From Falsiroseomonas sp050563545 (GTDB lineage Bacteria; Pseudomonadota; Alphaproteobacteria; Acetobacterales; Acetobacteraceae), in NCBI RefSeq assembly GCF_050563545.1, contig NZ_JBNXUM010000015.1, forward strand, positions 115,811 through 179,810: a stretch of 64,000 nucleotides of DNA, read 5' to 3'. Numbering within the stretch: the first letter of the stretch is position 1; every line of letters starts with the position of its first letter. Below the pieces are notes generated by a model. That model was given only the letters and a program-made list of their open reading frames with translations, made no database searches and was not told the DNA's origin. Both the position numbers and the translations under genes were made by a program. Below, piece by piece: positions 25,536-34,636 of this stretch.

Positions 25536-26363
25536 TCAACCCGCCTCCTGCGCGATCTCGATCTCGATCTCGGTCAGTTCCATCACCGTCGCCGCGTCCT
25601 CGCCGACGAGGAAGGTCCTGAGGCCAAGCCCCCTGACCGGTCCGCCCTCGGGGCCCGCCCAGTCGGTGGAGCGCCCGAGCAGAAGGCTGTCGTCCACGCC
25701 GGGCTCCGCCGCGTAGATCGCGGGGATGTAGACGTCGCCGTCCGGCCCGCTGGCGACCGACATGGTGGCGCGCCGCCACAGGAGGTCGCGCGGGCGCCGC
25801 GGCGGATGGAACAGCAGCGCCTGCACGCGCTCGACCGGAATCCAGAAATACTTGCCGGTCGTCGTCAGCACCTCGAAGGTGCCGGCGAGGAGGTCGTCGG
25901 CGTCGCGCAGGTCGGCGAATTCCTGCCCGCCATGGCGGCCCCGCACCGCCGGCCGCACCGATTCGGCCTCGGCCGACAGGCGTGCGGCCTCGGCCGCGTT
26001 GCCATCGCGCAGCGCAACCAGCGCGGCCAGCGCGTGCCGCTGCCAGGCGCTCGGCTCGCCGATGAACTCCGGCACGCGGCCATCGCGGAAGAGCTGACGC
26101 CGCGCGACCTCGGCCCGCAGCAGCTGGCGGAACTCGGCCACCGCGACCGCGGCGGTGGGATCCACGTCGGAGGCGGCGTCGAGGATGACGTCCGCGCGTT
26201 CAGCGTTGCCCGAGAAGGCCAGCATCTCGGCGAGCAGGATCCGCGCACCGAGATCCGTCGGCGCGCGCTTCAGCGCCGCCGACGCCGCTGCGAGGGCATC
26301 CTGCAGGTGGCCGGAATGAAACAGGGCTCCGGCCTGGCCGGGCGTCGGTGCGGCGTCACTCAT
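25536..26363 (-). CDS. tagJ: T6SS accessory protein TagJ (ImpE/SciE family)
   Basis: A 275-residue ImpE/SciE-type protein. The N-terminal part has TPR-like helices (ALFHSGHLQDALAAASAALK, GARILLAEMLAFSGNAERAD). The C-terminal part has the signatures GRHGGQEFADLRDADDL, FWIPVERV and PRRPRDLLWRRATM. In the family prototype (TagJ/HsiE1) it binds TssB and modulates ClpV-driven sheath disassembly. Its position between the second tssC and tssE is the same as impE in rhizobial imp loci. Its start overlaps the stop of the tssC-like gene (ATGA). Confidence 0.93.
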   Translation of the reverse strand: MSDAAPTPGQAGALFHSGHLQDALAAASAALKRAPTDLGARILLAEMLAFSGNAERADVILDAASDVDPTAAVAVAEFRQLLRAEVARRQLFRDGRVPEFIGEPSAWQRHALAALVALRDGNAAEAARLSAEAESVRPAVRGRHGGQEFADLRDADDLLAGTFEVLTTTGKYFWIPVERVQALLFHPPRRPRDLLWRRATMSVASGPDGDVYIPAIYAAEPGVDDSLLLGRSTDWAGPEGGPVRGLGLRTFLVGEDAATVMELTEIEIEIAQEAG

Positions 26364-27919
26364 GAACCGGCGGCTCCTCTTCGGCCCGGGGCGGAAATCT
26401 CGGTCATCAGCATGAAGGTGGCCGACACGTCGTCAAGCTGGTGGTAGGGGCGAAGATGCGCGACGCAGCCGAACACGCCAGGCTTGCCGGGCTTTTCCTG
26501 CACCGTGATCCGACCTTCGAACAGCGGATAGCGCGCGCGCGTTTCGCTGCCGGACTTCGTGTTCGGATTGACGTAGCCCTGCAGCCACGAATTGAGCCGC
26601 ACGTCGATCTCGTCGGCCGTCTGGAAGCTGCCGACCATGTCGCGCCCCATGACCTTGACGTAGTGCGCGAAGCGCGAGGCGCAGAGCAGCGCGTTGAGCT
26701 GCGCGGAGATGCGGGCGGAGGCATCCGCGGCGGCTGCGTTGGCGCCCATGTGGCGGGCCGGCGCCTGCAGGCTGCGCGCCGCACCGAACAGAAGTTCCGC
26801 GGCATAGGGCATGGCGCTGACCGGCATCAGCCCCGCATCCACCAATGCTCGCTCCTGCGGGTCGGTCAGCACGATCTCGGTGGGCGCGCGCTGCCAGGCC
26901 TCCGGCGGGCCGGATGCGAAGGGCTCGTCGGGCAGACCGTCGATCAGGCCGCCGCCGATACGGTCGGGCTCCACGCCGCGCACGTCGGCAGGCCAGCCAT
27001 GTTCCTGGAAAGCCCGGCAGGCCGCCGCGGCGAAGCCGTAGGAGGCCGCCATCCAGACGCGATCCGCCGCGCTGGCCGACCTTTCGGCATAGCGGAACCG
27101 GTCCACCCGCGCGGGATCGTCGCGCCAGGGCGGACGGGCGAGTAGCCGGGGCAGCGTCACGCCCACGAAGCGCAGATCGGCCCGGCTGGACAGGCTGCGC
27201 CAGCGCGCGTGCTCGGCCCCGCCGAGCGGCGCCGTCACGTCGAGCACCGATTGCAGCCCGCGCCAGTCGTCCACGTCGAGCAGGGCGGGATGGGCCGATA
27301 GGATGACAGGGGCGAAGGCGGCGGCCGCGACCTCGGCCAGCGAGGCGAGGGCGGAGACGTCGTCGGTCGGCGAGCCTGGACCGGGCCGATGGCGCACCTC
27401 GTGGTCGACGACGAGCAGCCCGAAGGGCTCGCCGCCCGCGATGCCGAACTCATCCTCGTAGACCAGGCGGAAGAGGTGGCTGCGGTCGAACTCCGCTGCG
27501 CGCTCGAGGTCGCGACAGATCTCGGGCCAGGCGACCGGCAGTACGCGGAGCTTGACGCGCCGGCCCGGCTCGACGCGGTCCACGAGCCAGGAGAGGCCGC
27601 GCCAGCGTCCCTCGAACCGGGTCATGCGGGGATGATGGAGGATGGCGTCGAGCTGCCGCCCGATCGCCTCGTCAAGCGCGGCGATGTCGCGGTCGAGCGC
27701 GGCGCGCAGGCGGTCGGCGTCGCCGGCGATGCCGGCCGCGGCCGCGCCGAACCAGGTGTCGAGTGCCGCCCTGGTGGCCGGCGAGGCCAGGAAGGCAGCG
27801 AGGCGCTCCGCCCCGTCGCGGTGCGCCTCGCCGAGGAATGCCCCTGCCAGGACCGCGTCGCGGAGCGGCGGGGCGGCGGGAGGGCGCGGTCGGAGGACGA
27901 GCGTCTCGTCCACCTGCAT
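26360..27919 (-). CDS. Second TssC-family sheath-like protein (ImpD/TssC40 type)
   Basis: A 519-residue paralog of TssC. The shared blocks are present: FEGRWRGLSWLVDRVEPGRR, AEFDRSHLFRLVYEDEFGIA, EPFGLLVVDHE, SRFAHYVKVMGRDMVGSFQ and LQGYVNPNTKSGSETRARYP. It carries an extra N-terminal stretch (about residues 1-90) unlike the main TssC. Agrobacterium-type clusters likewise carry two TssC proteins, TssC41 (sheath) and TssC40 (ImpD), and this gene occupies the ImpD position. Whether it builds into the sheath or acts at its end is unknown. It follows tssC by 22 bases. Confidence 0.9.
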   Translation of the reverse strand: MQVDETLVLRPRPPAAPPLRDAVLAGAFLGEAHRDGAERLAAFLASPATRAALDTWFGAAAAGIAGDADRLRAALDRDIAALDEAIGRQLDAILHHPRMTRFEGRWRGLSWLVDRVEPGRRVKLRVLPVAWPEICRDLERAAEFDRSHLFRLVYEDEFGIAGGEPFGLLVVDHEVRHRPGPGSPTDDVSALASLAEVAAAAFAPVILSAHPALLDVDDWRGLQSVLDVTAPLGGAEHARWRSLSSRADLRFVGVTLPRLLARPPWRDDPARVDRFRYAERSASAADRVWMAASYGFAAAACRAFQEHGWPADVRGVEPDRIGGGLIDGLPDEPFASGPPEAWQRAPTEIVLTDPQERALVDAGLMPVSAMPYAAELLFGAARSLQAPARHMGANAAAADASARISAQLNALLCASRFAHYVKVMGRDMVGSFQTADEIDVRLNSWLQGYVNPNTKSGSETRARYPLFEGRITVQEKPGKPGVFGCVAHLRPYHQLDDVSATFMLMTEISAPGRRGAAGS

Positions 27920-27941
27920 GCTTCCTCCCGCCAGGCTTGCC

Positions 27942-29429
27942 TCAGGCCTTCTGCGGGATGCGCGCGACCATGCGCATGGAGGTCGTCAGTTCCTCCATCT
28001 GCAGCCAGGGGCGCATGTAGGCGACCGCGTTGTAGGAGCCGGGCTTGCCCGGGATCTCCTTCACCTCGACGCGGGCTTCGCGCAGGGGATAGCGCGCCTT
28101 GCTCTCCTGGCCGGCCTTCTCGTTCGGATTGACGTAGTTCTGGATCCAGCGGTTGAGCCAGGACTCGACGTCGGACGACTCCATGAAGGAGCCGATCTTG
28201 TCGCGCGCCATGACCTTGAGGAAGTGCGCGAACCGGCCGGTCGCCATGATGTAGGGCAGGCGGGCGGAGATCGCCGCGTTGGCCGTCGCCTCCGGCCGGT
28301 CGTACTTCTTCGGCTTCTGCGTGGACTGCCCGCCGAAGAACACGGCGTAGTCCGTGTTCTTGTAGTGGCAGAGAGGCAGGAAGCCGAGGTTCGACAGTTC
28401 GAACTCGCGGCGATCAGTGATGCCGATCTCCGTCGGGCACTTCGCGTCGGCGTCGCCGTCGTCCGAGGTGAAGGTGTGCGTCGGCAGGTTCTCGACCTTG
28501 CCGCCGCCTTCGGCGCCGCGAATGGCGACGCAGAAGCCGTACTGGGCGAAGGCGTCGGTCAGCCGCGCGCCCATCACATAGGCCGCGTTCATCCAGCAAT
28601 AGTCATGATGGCCCATCGCCTTGGCCGCGCCGGTGACGGGATCGGCGGGCGCTTCCTCGTAGGCGAACTCGTCGATCGGCTTGGTCGCGGCGCCATAGGG
28701 CGAGCGCGCAATGACGCGCGGCATCACCAGGCTGACGAAGCGGCTGTCCTCGCTGTCGCGGAAGCTGCGCCATTTCGCATATTCCGTGGTGTCGAAGATC
28801 TTCGCGAGGTCGCGCGGCTTCGAAAGCTCGGTCCAGTCGTTGAAGCCGAACATCCCGGCGCCGACGCCGGAGACGAAGGGCGAGAAGCCGGCAGCCGCGA
28901 TGTTCGACATCAGGCGCAGCGTCTCGACGTCGTCGGGATGGTTCGTCCATTCGTAGTCGCCGACCAGCGCGCCATAGGGCTCGCCGCCGGGCGTGCCGAA
29001 CTCGTTCTCGTAGAGCTTCTTGAACAGCTGGCTCTGGTCGAACTCCACCGCCTTCGTGAGGTCGCGCGTCATCTCGCGCTTCGGCAGGTTCAGCACGCGG
29101 ATCTTCAGCGAGGTGCCGGTCTCGCTGTTCATGACGAGGTAGTTCAGCCCGCGCCAGCTGCCCTCGAGCTTGAGGAACTTCGGGTCGTGCATGATCGCGT
29201 TCAGCTGCGCCGACAGCTTGGCGTCGATCGCCGCGATGGCGCGGTCGAAGGTGCGCGTCAGGTTCTTGTCGAAGGTAATGGTCCCGGCGAGCGCCTGCTC
29301 CACCAGGTTCTTGACTAGGTCCTGCGCGCGGTCGGGTTCGGTCTGCTTGGTGGCGGAGACGACCTGGTCGAGCAGGCCGAGGCTTTCCGTCGTCGTCGCG
29401 CCCGTGGCGCCAGAGGCGGTCTGTGACAT
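27942..29429 (-). CDS. tssC: T6SS contractile sheath large subunit TssC
   Basis: A 495-residue TssC (VipB/ImpC family), the large subunit that polymerises with TssB around the Hcp tube and contracts to fire it. LEGSWRGLNYLVMNSETGTS, EFDQSQLFKKLYENEFGTPG, EPYGALVGDYEW, RFAHFLKVMARDKIGSFMES, and WIQNYVNPNEK are all close to the family standard, and the protein is of normal length. It starts four bases after tssB. Compared with the paralog downstream, it is the better match and so is taken as the main sheath protein. Confidence 0.96.
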   Translation of the reverse strand: MSQTASGATGATTTESLGLLDQVVSATKQTEPDRAQDLVKNLVEQALAGTITFDKNLTRTFDRAIAAIDAKLSAQLNAIMHDPKFLKLEGSWRGLNYLVMNSETGTSLKIRVLNLPKREMTRDLTKAVEFDQSQLFKKLYENEFGTPGGEPYGALVGDYEWTNHPDDVETLRLMSNIAAAGFSPFVSGVGAGMFGFNDWTELSKPRDLAKIFDTTEYAKWRSFRDSEDSRFVSLVMPRVIARSPYGAATKPIDEFAYEEAPADPVTGAAKAMGHHDYCWMNAAYVMGARLTDAFAQYGFCVAIRGAEGGGKVENLPTHTFTSDDGDADAKCPTEIGITDRREFELSNLGFLPLCHYKNTDYAVFFGGQSTQKPKKYDRPEATANAAISARLPYIMATGRFAHFLKVMARDKIGSFMESSDVESWLNRWIQNYVNPNEKAGQESKARYPLREARVEVKEIPGKPGSYNAVAYMRPWLQMEELTTSMRMVARIPQKA

Positions 29430-29433
29430 CGGA

Positions 29434-29943
29434 TCAGCCCTCCTTGTTTTCTAGGCCGAGCTCGGACGAGAGCTTCTTCATCTCTGCCTCGTTGCTCAGC
29501 ACCTGCTCGAGCAGGCCTTCGAGCTCTTCCGAACGGTCCACCTTGCTCATGAGGTCGCGCAGCTTCGCGCGGGTTTCCATCAGCGCGGCCAGGGCGGGAA
29601 CCTGCGCGGCGACCCGCGCCGGCTCGAAATCGTCCATCGACTTGAACTTGAGGTCCACGGACATCTGGCTGCCGTCGCCGGCCAGCGTGTTGTCGACCTT
29701 GAGCTTCAGGCCAGGCGTGAAGGACGCCATCACGTCGTTGAAGTTGTCGCGGTCAATCTGCACGAACTTGCGGTCGGCGAGCGGCTTCAGCGGCGCCGTC
29801 GGATCGCCGGAGAAATCGCCCATCACGCCGACGACGAAGGGCAGTTCGCGCACGACCTGCGCGCCCTCGGTCTCGACCTCATAGGTGATGTGCACGCGTG
29901 GCTTGCGCACACGGTTGAGCTTGTCATGGATGCTGGCACTCAT
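29434..29943 (-). CDS. tssB: T6SS contractile sheath small subunit TssB
   Basis: A 169-residue TssB (VipA/ImpB family), which pairs with TssC. It has the conserved opening KLNRVRKPRVHITYEVET, then PFVVGVMGDFSG, RKFVQIDRDNFNDVM and MSVDLKFKSMDDFEP. It is the first gene of the long minus-strand T6SS operon (tssB, tssC, second tssC, tagJ, tssE, tssF, tssG, methyltransferase) and has a credible promoter at 30034-30062. Confidence 0.96.
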   Translation of the reverse strand: MSASIHDKLNRVRKPRVHITYEVETEGAQVVRELPFVVGVMGDFSGDPTAPLKPLADRKFVQIDRDNFNDVMASFTPGLKLKVDNTLAGDGSQMSVDLKFKSMDDFEPARVAAQVPALAALMETRAKLRDLMSKVDRSEELEGLLEQVLSNEAEMKKLSSELGLENKEG

Positions 29944-30033
29944 CGCGCGGAACCCTCTCTCCCTGGAGCTTGCTGCTGCCCGCCGTTCCGGCCCCGGGAA
30001 GTCCGGTCCTGCCCAAGGGCGCTCGCGATCTCG

Positions 30034-30062
30034 ATGCTATGGTTCCGTCCACCGCAGGTCAA
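30034..30062 (-). promoter_or_regulatory. Promoter candidate for the tssB operon
   Basis: On the minus strand, TTGACC (30062-30057) and TAGCAT (30039-30034) are separated by exactly 17 bases. Five of six and four of six positions fit the sigma-70 consensus TTGACA/TATAAT. It lies about 90 bases before the tssB start, in the 172-base gap after tssA, so tssB-G can be transcribed separately from tssA. Confidence 0.55.
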
Positions 30063-30115
30063 GAAATCGCGCGCCATGACGGAAAGCGACGCGCCATCCT
30101 GTATCAGCGACGGGA

Positions 30116-31243
30116 TCAGCCCTCCTCCGGCGGCTTGATACCGAGCTGCGTGATGATCTGCGTGCGGGTCTGAAAGTCCGGCACCAGTTCCGCCATGAGT
30201 TCGGGCCAGGTGAGGCGCGCGCGGCGCGCGGCGTCGTCGAGCGTGTAGGACAGCGGGGAATTGGGTTCGGTGCGGCGGAAATACTCCGCTATCTCCGACA
30301 GCATGCGGAGGTAGTCCTCGCGCGTGCGCATCGGGCGCCCGCCGCCGCCGGTGCTGCCGCCGGTGCCGGCGACCTCCTCGCCGCCCGCGTCGCCTCCGGC
30401 GGCCGCACCCTCCGTGCCCGGGGCGTCCTCGGGCGGCGCGAAGTTGCGGACGAAGGCGAGCATCTCGGCGAGGATGTCGCGCACCCTTCCGGTGGACGGG
30501 CTGTCGGCGCCGGCCAGTTCGTCGAGCTTCGCACCCATCTCGGCCCAGGCCGTGGAGGCGTCGATGAGCTGGCGTCGCAGCGTCGCGAAATGTCCCGCGC
30601 CGGCCACGCGCGCTTCCGCCTCCACCGTCTCCAGCGGCAGCGCCCCGGCCTCAAGACGCTGCTTCTTGCGCTCCGCGTCGAGGGTCGCGAGATCGCGTGC
30701 CGCCTCGACCATGTACCAGGCCAGGCCGCTTCCATCGGGGCGACGGAAAAGCGTCATGCGTCGCAATGGCGGCAGGAGCAGTCCTTCCCTGTCGGATCCC
30801 GCCAGCCCGCCGACGCCGGCCACGCGGGCCGCGACGCCGTCATACTCGTCAGGCAGCGGGAAGACGGCGTCCCAGTAGCGCTCCGCGAGGCCCTTGATCA
30901 GCAGCGTCCCCGCTGTCAGTCCGGGCAGACCGTTCATCCGCAGCATCGCCTCGGTGAGCATCGCTGCGACGTCAAGATCCTTGCTTTTCTCCAGAAGCGC
31001 GCTGCGCGCGAGGCTGCTAATGATGCGCCAGGGCGGCGCGACGGCCGTCTCCTCGCCGCCTTCGGTTTCGGCACGGCGCTCGATCTCGCGCGCTTCGGCG
31101 CGCTGGTCGCGCAGACGGAACCAGGGCGATTGCGCGGAGGTGTCCTCCCGCAGGTCCACGCCTTGAGGCAACTCGCCCGGTATCGGCGCGAGCAGCGCCT
31201 CGAGGTCGAAGTCTTCCGGCAGTGCAGGAGCAGATGCGGCCAT
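30116..31243 (-). CDS. tssA: T6SS assembly protein TssA
   Basis: A 375-residue TssA with the ImpA-type N-terminal domain (DLEALLAPIPGELPQGVDLR, SPWFRLRDQRAEAREIER, about 10-125). A Gly/Ala/Glu linker follows (about 290-320), then a short C-terminal region with REDYLRMLSEIAEYFRRTEP and ARLTWPELMAELVPD. TssA proteins recruit baseplate and membrane complex parts and stay at the tail end or base during sheath growth. It is on the same strand as tssB, 172 bases upstream of it, and divergent from clpV with 109 bases between. Confidence 0.93.
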   Translation of the reverse strand: MAASAPALPEDFDLEALLAPIPGELPQGVDLREDTSAQSPWFRLRDQRAEAREIERRAETEGGEETAVAPPWRIISSLARSALLEKSKDLDVAAMLTEAMLRMNGLPGLTAGTLLIKGLAERYWDAVFPLPDEYDGVAARVAGVGGLAGSDREGLLLPPLRRMTLFRRPDGSGLAWYMVEAARDLATLDAERKKQRLEAGALPLETVEAEARVAGAGHFATLRRQLIDASTAWAEMGAKLDELAGADSPSTGRVRDILAEMLAFVRNFAPPEDAPGTEGAAAGGDAGGEEVAGTGGSTGGGGRPMRTREDYLRMLSEIAEYFRRTEPNSPLSYTLDDAARRARLTWPELMAELVPDFQTRTQIITQLGIKPPEEG

Positions 31244-31298
31244 CGTCCGACGTTCCCCGTCCGCTGTCGCCTGATGCGCGATTGCGCGCCGTCATCGC

Positions 31299-31328
31299 TG
31301 GACGCACGGTGGAATTATCACATAGAAT
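31299..31328 (+). promoter_or_regulatory. Weak promoter candidate for clpV
   Basis: TGGACG (31299-31304) and TAGAAT (31323-31328), with an 18-base spacer, lie in the divergent tssA-clpV region, in its only A/T-rich block (GGAATTATCACATAGAATTG). The block also reads GATAAT on the minus strand, a possible -10 for tssA. No -24/-12 sigma-54 site was found by eye. Confidence 0.3.
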
Positions 31329-31352
31329 TGCCGCGCCATAGGGGGCGTGTTG

Positions 31353-34001
31353 ATGGCCGCTGTCGATCTCAAATCTCTCGTCGGTCGGATGAACGACCCT
31401 TGCCGGAGGGCGCTTGAAGCCGCCGCCGGCCTGACGCTGTCGCGCAGCCACTACAACGTCGAGATCGAGCATCTGCTGCTCGCGCTGGCCGACCGAACCG
31501 ACAACGACTGCGCCGCGATCCTGAAGCACTACGAGGTGGATCCCGCGCGCTTCGCCGCCGATCTCGGCCGCGCACTCGACCGGATGAAGACGGGCAACGC
31601 CCGCGCGCCGAGCCTCTCGCCGGAGATCGTGGAAGTCGCCAAGCAGGCCTGGCTGATCGGCTCGGTCGAGCTTGGTGCGGCACGGATCCGCACGGGCCAC
31701 ATGATCCTCGCCCTTGTCGCGGACGAAGCGCTGGCGCGCCGCGCGCGCGAGGCATCGGCACAATTCGCGAAGATCCCGGCCGAGGCGCTGCGCCGCGACT
31801 ATCACGCGATCTGCGGCAACACGCCCGAAGCGCAGGCCGCCTCGGCTTCCGCCGCCGCGGGGTCCGAGGCGGTCGCCACCGGCGATGCCGGCGCGCCGCG
31901 CGCGGGCAGCGGCGCGCTCGACCAGTTCACCACCGACCTCACCGCGCGCGCCAAGGCCGGCAAGATCGACCCGATCCTCGGCCGCGATTCGGAGATCCGC
32001 CAGGTCATCGACATCCTGACGCGGCGGCGACAGAACAATCCGATCCTCACCGGCGAGGCCGGCGTCGGGAAGACGGCCGTGGTGGAAGGCCTCGCTCTCA
32101 AGATCGCGGCCGGTGACGTGCCGCCCGCGCTTCAGGGCGTGGTGCTGCGCACGCTCGACCTCGGCCTCCTGCAGGCCGGCGCCGGCGTGAAGGGCGAGTT
32201 CGAGAACCGTCTCAAATCCGTCATCGACGAGGTGAAGGGCAGCCCGAAGCCGATCATCCTCTTCATCGACGAGGCGCACACCCTGATCGGCGCCGGCGGC
32301 CAGCAGGGCCAGAACGACGCGGCCAACCTGCTGAAGCCCGCGCTGGCGCGTGGCGAACTGCGCACCGTCGCGGCGACCACCTGGGCCGAGTACAAGAAAT
32401 ACTTCGAGAAGGACGCCGCGCTGACGCGCCGCTTCCAGACCGTGAAGGTCGAGGAGCCCTCGATCCCGATCGCGATCGCCATGATCCGCGGCCTGGTCGG
32501 CACGCTCGAGAAGCACCACGCCGTGCGCATCCTGGACGAGGCTGTGAGCGAGGCTGTGCGGCTTTCCGCGCGCTACATCCCGTCCCGCCAGCTGCCGGAC
32601 AAGGCGGTCAGCCTGATCGACACCGCCTGCGCCCGGGTCGCGATGAGCCAGGCGGCGATTCCGGCGGCGATCGAGGACCGTCGGCGGCGCATCGAGCTGA
32701 TCGCGACCGAGCTCGGTATCGTCGCGCGCGAGATGGCCTCCGGTGCCGATTTCGCCGCGCGGCGCGATGAGCTCGCGGCAGAGAAGACCAGCACCGAGGG
32801 CGAACTCGCCGAGCTCGAGGCCCGGTGGGAGACGGAGAAGAAGCTTGCCGCCGAGATCGCCGAGATCCGCGCCGCGGTCGAGAACCCCGACGACGGCAGC
32901 GACAAGGACGCGCTGCGCGGCCGGCTCGGCGCGCTGGCGACGGAGCTGCGCGAGCTGCAGGGCGAGCATCCGCTGGTGCATCCCGTGGTGGACGGCCAGG
33001 CCGTGGCCGAGATCGTGGAAAGCTGGACCGGCATTCCGGCCGGGCGCATGCGCGGCGACGAGATCCGCACCGTGCTGAACCTGCGCGACGCGATGGAAGC
33101 CCGCGTCGTCGGCCAGCCGCACGCCCTCGAAGCGGTGGCGCAGGCGATCCGCACCTCCCGCGCGGGGCTCACCGATCCACGCAAGCCGATCGGCGTCTTC
33201 CTGATGGTCGGCACCTCCGGCGTCGGCAAGACGGAAACCGCGCTGACGCTGGCCGAGCTGCTCTATGGCGGCGAGCAGAACCTGACGGTCATCAACATGA
33301 CCGAGTTTAAGGAGGAGCATAAGGTCTCGCTCCTCATGGGCAGCCCACCCGGCTATGTCGGCTATGGCGAGGGCGGCATCCTGACGGAGGCCGTGCGCCG
33401 CCGCCCGTATTCCGTCGTGCTCCTAGACGAGATGGAAAAGGCGCATCCCGGCGTCCAGGACATCTTCTTCCAGGTGTTCGACAAGGGGAACATGAAGGAC
33501 GGCGAAGGCCGCGACATCGACTTCAAGAACACCGTCATCATCATGACGTCGAATGCGGGCACGGATCTCATCACCAAGCTGATGGCCGACCCCGAGACCG
33601 CGCCCGACGCCGAAGGCCTGGCCGCCGCGCTGCGGCCGGAACTGATGAAGTCGTTCAAGCCGGCCTTCCTCGGCCGCGTGACGGTAGTTCCCTATTTCCC
33701 GCTGCCCGACGAGATCATCCGCCGCATCGTGGAGATGCAGCTGCGCAAGATCGGTCGCCGGGTGAAGGAAAGCTATCGCGCGGGGTTCGAATGGGACCCC
33801 GCGCTGGTCGAGGCGATCGCGGCGCGCTGCACGGAGGCATCCTCCGGCGCCCGCAACGTCGAGAATATCCTCTCGCGCACCCTCCTGCCCGAACTCTCGG
33901 CGGAGGTGCTAGCCCACCTGGCGGAAGGCCGACAGGTCGGGGGCATCCGGGTCGGCCTCGCCCCGGATGGCGGCTTCACCTACGCGGTCGAGGCGGCGTG
34001 A
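31353..34001 (+). CDS. tssH: T6SS sheath-recycling AAA+ ATPase ClpV (TssH)
   Basis: An 882-residue ClpV, the Hsp100-type hexamer that unfolds contracted TssBC sheath for reuse. The Clp N-terminal domain occupies about 1-160. AAA1 has GEAGVGKTA, FIDEAHTLIGAG and the arginine-rich sensor region; the coiled-coil middle domain lies around 430-535 (RRRRIELIATELGIVAREMA-type helices); AAA2 has GTSGVGKTE and LLDEMEKAHP. Two upstream codons (GTG TTG) remain in frame, but the ATG at 31353 has AGGGGG eight bases ahead and matches the usual start. It leads a plus-strand operon clpV-hcp-(effector candidate). Confidence 0.96.
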   Translation: MAAVDLKSLVGRMNDPCRRALEAAAGLTLSRSHYNVEIEHLLLALADRTDNDCAAILKHYEVDPARFAADLGRALDRMKTGNARAPSLSPEIVEVAKQAWLIGSVELGAARIRTGHMILALVADEALARRAREASAQFAKIPAEALRRDYHAICGNTPEAQAASASAAAGSEAVATGDAGAPRAGSGALDQFTTDLTARAKAGKIDPILGRDSEIRQVIDILTRRRQNNPILTGEAGVGKTAVVEGLALKIAAGDVPPALQGVVLRTLDLGLLQAGAGVKGEFENRLKSVIDEVKGSPKPIILFIDEAHTLIGAGGQQGQNDAANLLKPALARGELRTVAATTWAEYKKYFEKDAALTRRFQTVKVEEPSIPIAIAMIRGLVGTLEKHHAVRILDEAVSEAVRLSARYIPSRQLPDKAVSLIDTACARVAMSQAAIPAAIEDRRRRIELIATELGIVAREMASGADFAARRDELAAEKTSTEGELAELEARWETEKKLAAEIAEIRAAVENPDDGSDKDALRGRLGALATELRELQGEHPLVHPVVDGQAVAEIVESWTGIPAGRMRGDEIRTVLNLRDAMEARVVGQPHALEAVAQAIRTSRAGLTDPRKPIGVFLMVGTSGVGKTETALTLAELLYGGEQNLTVINMTEFKEEHKVSLLMGSPPGYVGYGEGGILTEAVRRRPYSVVLLDEMEKAHPGVQDIFFQVFDKGNMKDGEGRDIDFKNTVIIMTSNAGTDLITKLMADPETAPDAEGLAAALRPELMKSFKPAFLGRVTVVPYFPLPDEIIRRIVEMQLRKIGRRVKESYRAGFEWDPALVEAIAARCTEASSGARNVENILSRTLLPELSAEVLAHLAEGRQVGGIRVGLAPDGGFTYAVEAA

Positions 34002-34035
34002 GGATCACGAGGGCAGGCAGCAAAGGAGCGATGAC

Positions 34036-34524
34036 ATGCCAATCTACATGAAGTTCGGCGACACCATTAAAGGCAACGTGTCGGAAGCAGGCCACAAGGA
34101 GTGGATCGAGCTGGGCAGTTGCCAGTTCGGCGCCGGCCGCGCGATCGCGATGAACGTCGGTGCCGCGCTGAAGGACCGGGAGGCCAGCGCGCCCAACCTT
34201 TCCGAGATCGTCGTGACCAAGGAGTGGGACTCCGGCTCCTCCTCCTCGCTCTTCCAGGAAGCGCTGCAGAGCGACATGGACACGAAGGTGCAGATCGACT
34301 TCGTGCGCACGGTGAAGGCCAAGCTGGACATCTACCTGACGATCAAGCTCGATAATGTGGCGATCTCCGGCTACTCGCTCTCCAGCGGCGGCGACAAGCC
34401 GAGTGAGTCCATCAGCCTCAGCTACACGAAGATCGAGTACTCGCCGTTCAAGGTGGCCGACGACGCGAGCCCGGCGGCCGGCAGCAAGGTGACCTACGAC
34501 CTCGCGCAGGCGAAGACCGTCTGA
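34036..34524 (+). CDS. hcp: T6SS tube protein Hcp
   Basis: A 162-residue Hcp1-family protein, stacking in hexameric rings as the inner tube and also acting as a chaperone or carrier of small effectors. MPIYMKFGDTIKGNVSEAGH, then WIELGSCQFGAGRAI and the C-terminal SLSYTKIEYSPFK are characteristic. There is no C-terminal extension, so it is not an evolved Hcp. AGGAG at 34024-34028 fixes the ATG at 34036, which also lies just beyond the clpV stop. The next gene, a cysteine-protease-like protein, is a candidate Hcp-carried effector. Confidence 0.96.
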   Translation: MPIYMKFGDTIKGNVSEAGHKEWIELGSCQFGAGRAIAMNVGAALKDREASAPNLSEIVVTKEWDSGSSSSLFQEALQSDMDTKVQIDFVRTVKAKLDIYLTIKLDNVAISGYSLSSGGDKPSESISLSYTKIEYSPFKVADDASPAAGSKVTYDLAQAKTV

Positions 34525-34544
34525 TCAGGCGCAACGACGCGCCA

Positions 34545-34574
34545 GCGCGGGCCGGGTGGAAAGCCGGCCCGCGC
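34545..34574. terminator. Strong hairpin between hcp and the effector candidate
   Basis: GCGCGGGCCGG (34545-34555) and CCGGCCCGCGC (34564-34574) are perfect complements with the 8-base loop GTGGAAAG. There is no T run. It lies 20 bases after the hcp stop. It could reduce read-through into the next gene or protect the 3' end of the abundant hcp message. Confidence 0.65.
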
Positions 34575-34636
34575 GTGCATCGCCGCAGCCCGAAGGCGGG
34601 CGCGGACTCGTTGCCCGGACATTGAGGAGATGGGAC

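Noticed and set aside
31017..33320. A 767-residue open frame antisense to clpV
   Set aside because: ClpV is unmistakable on the plus strand; the antisense frame has no recognisable content.
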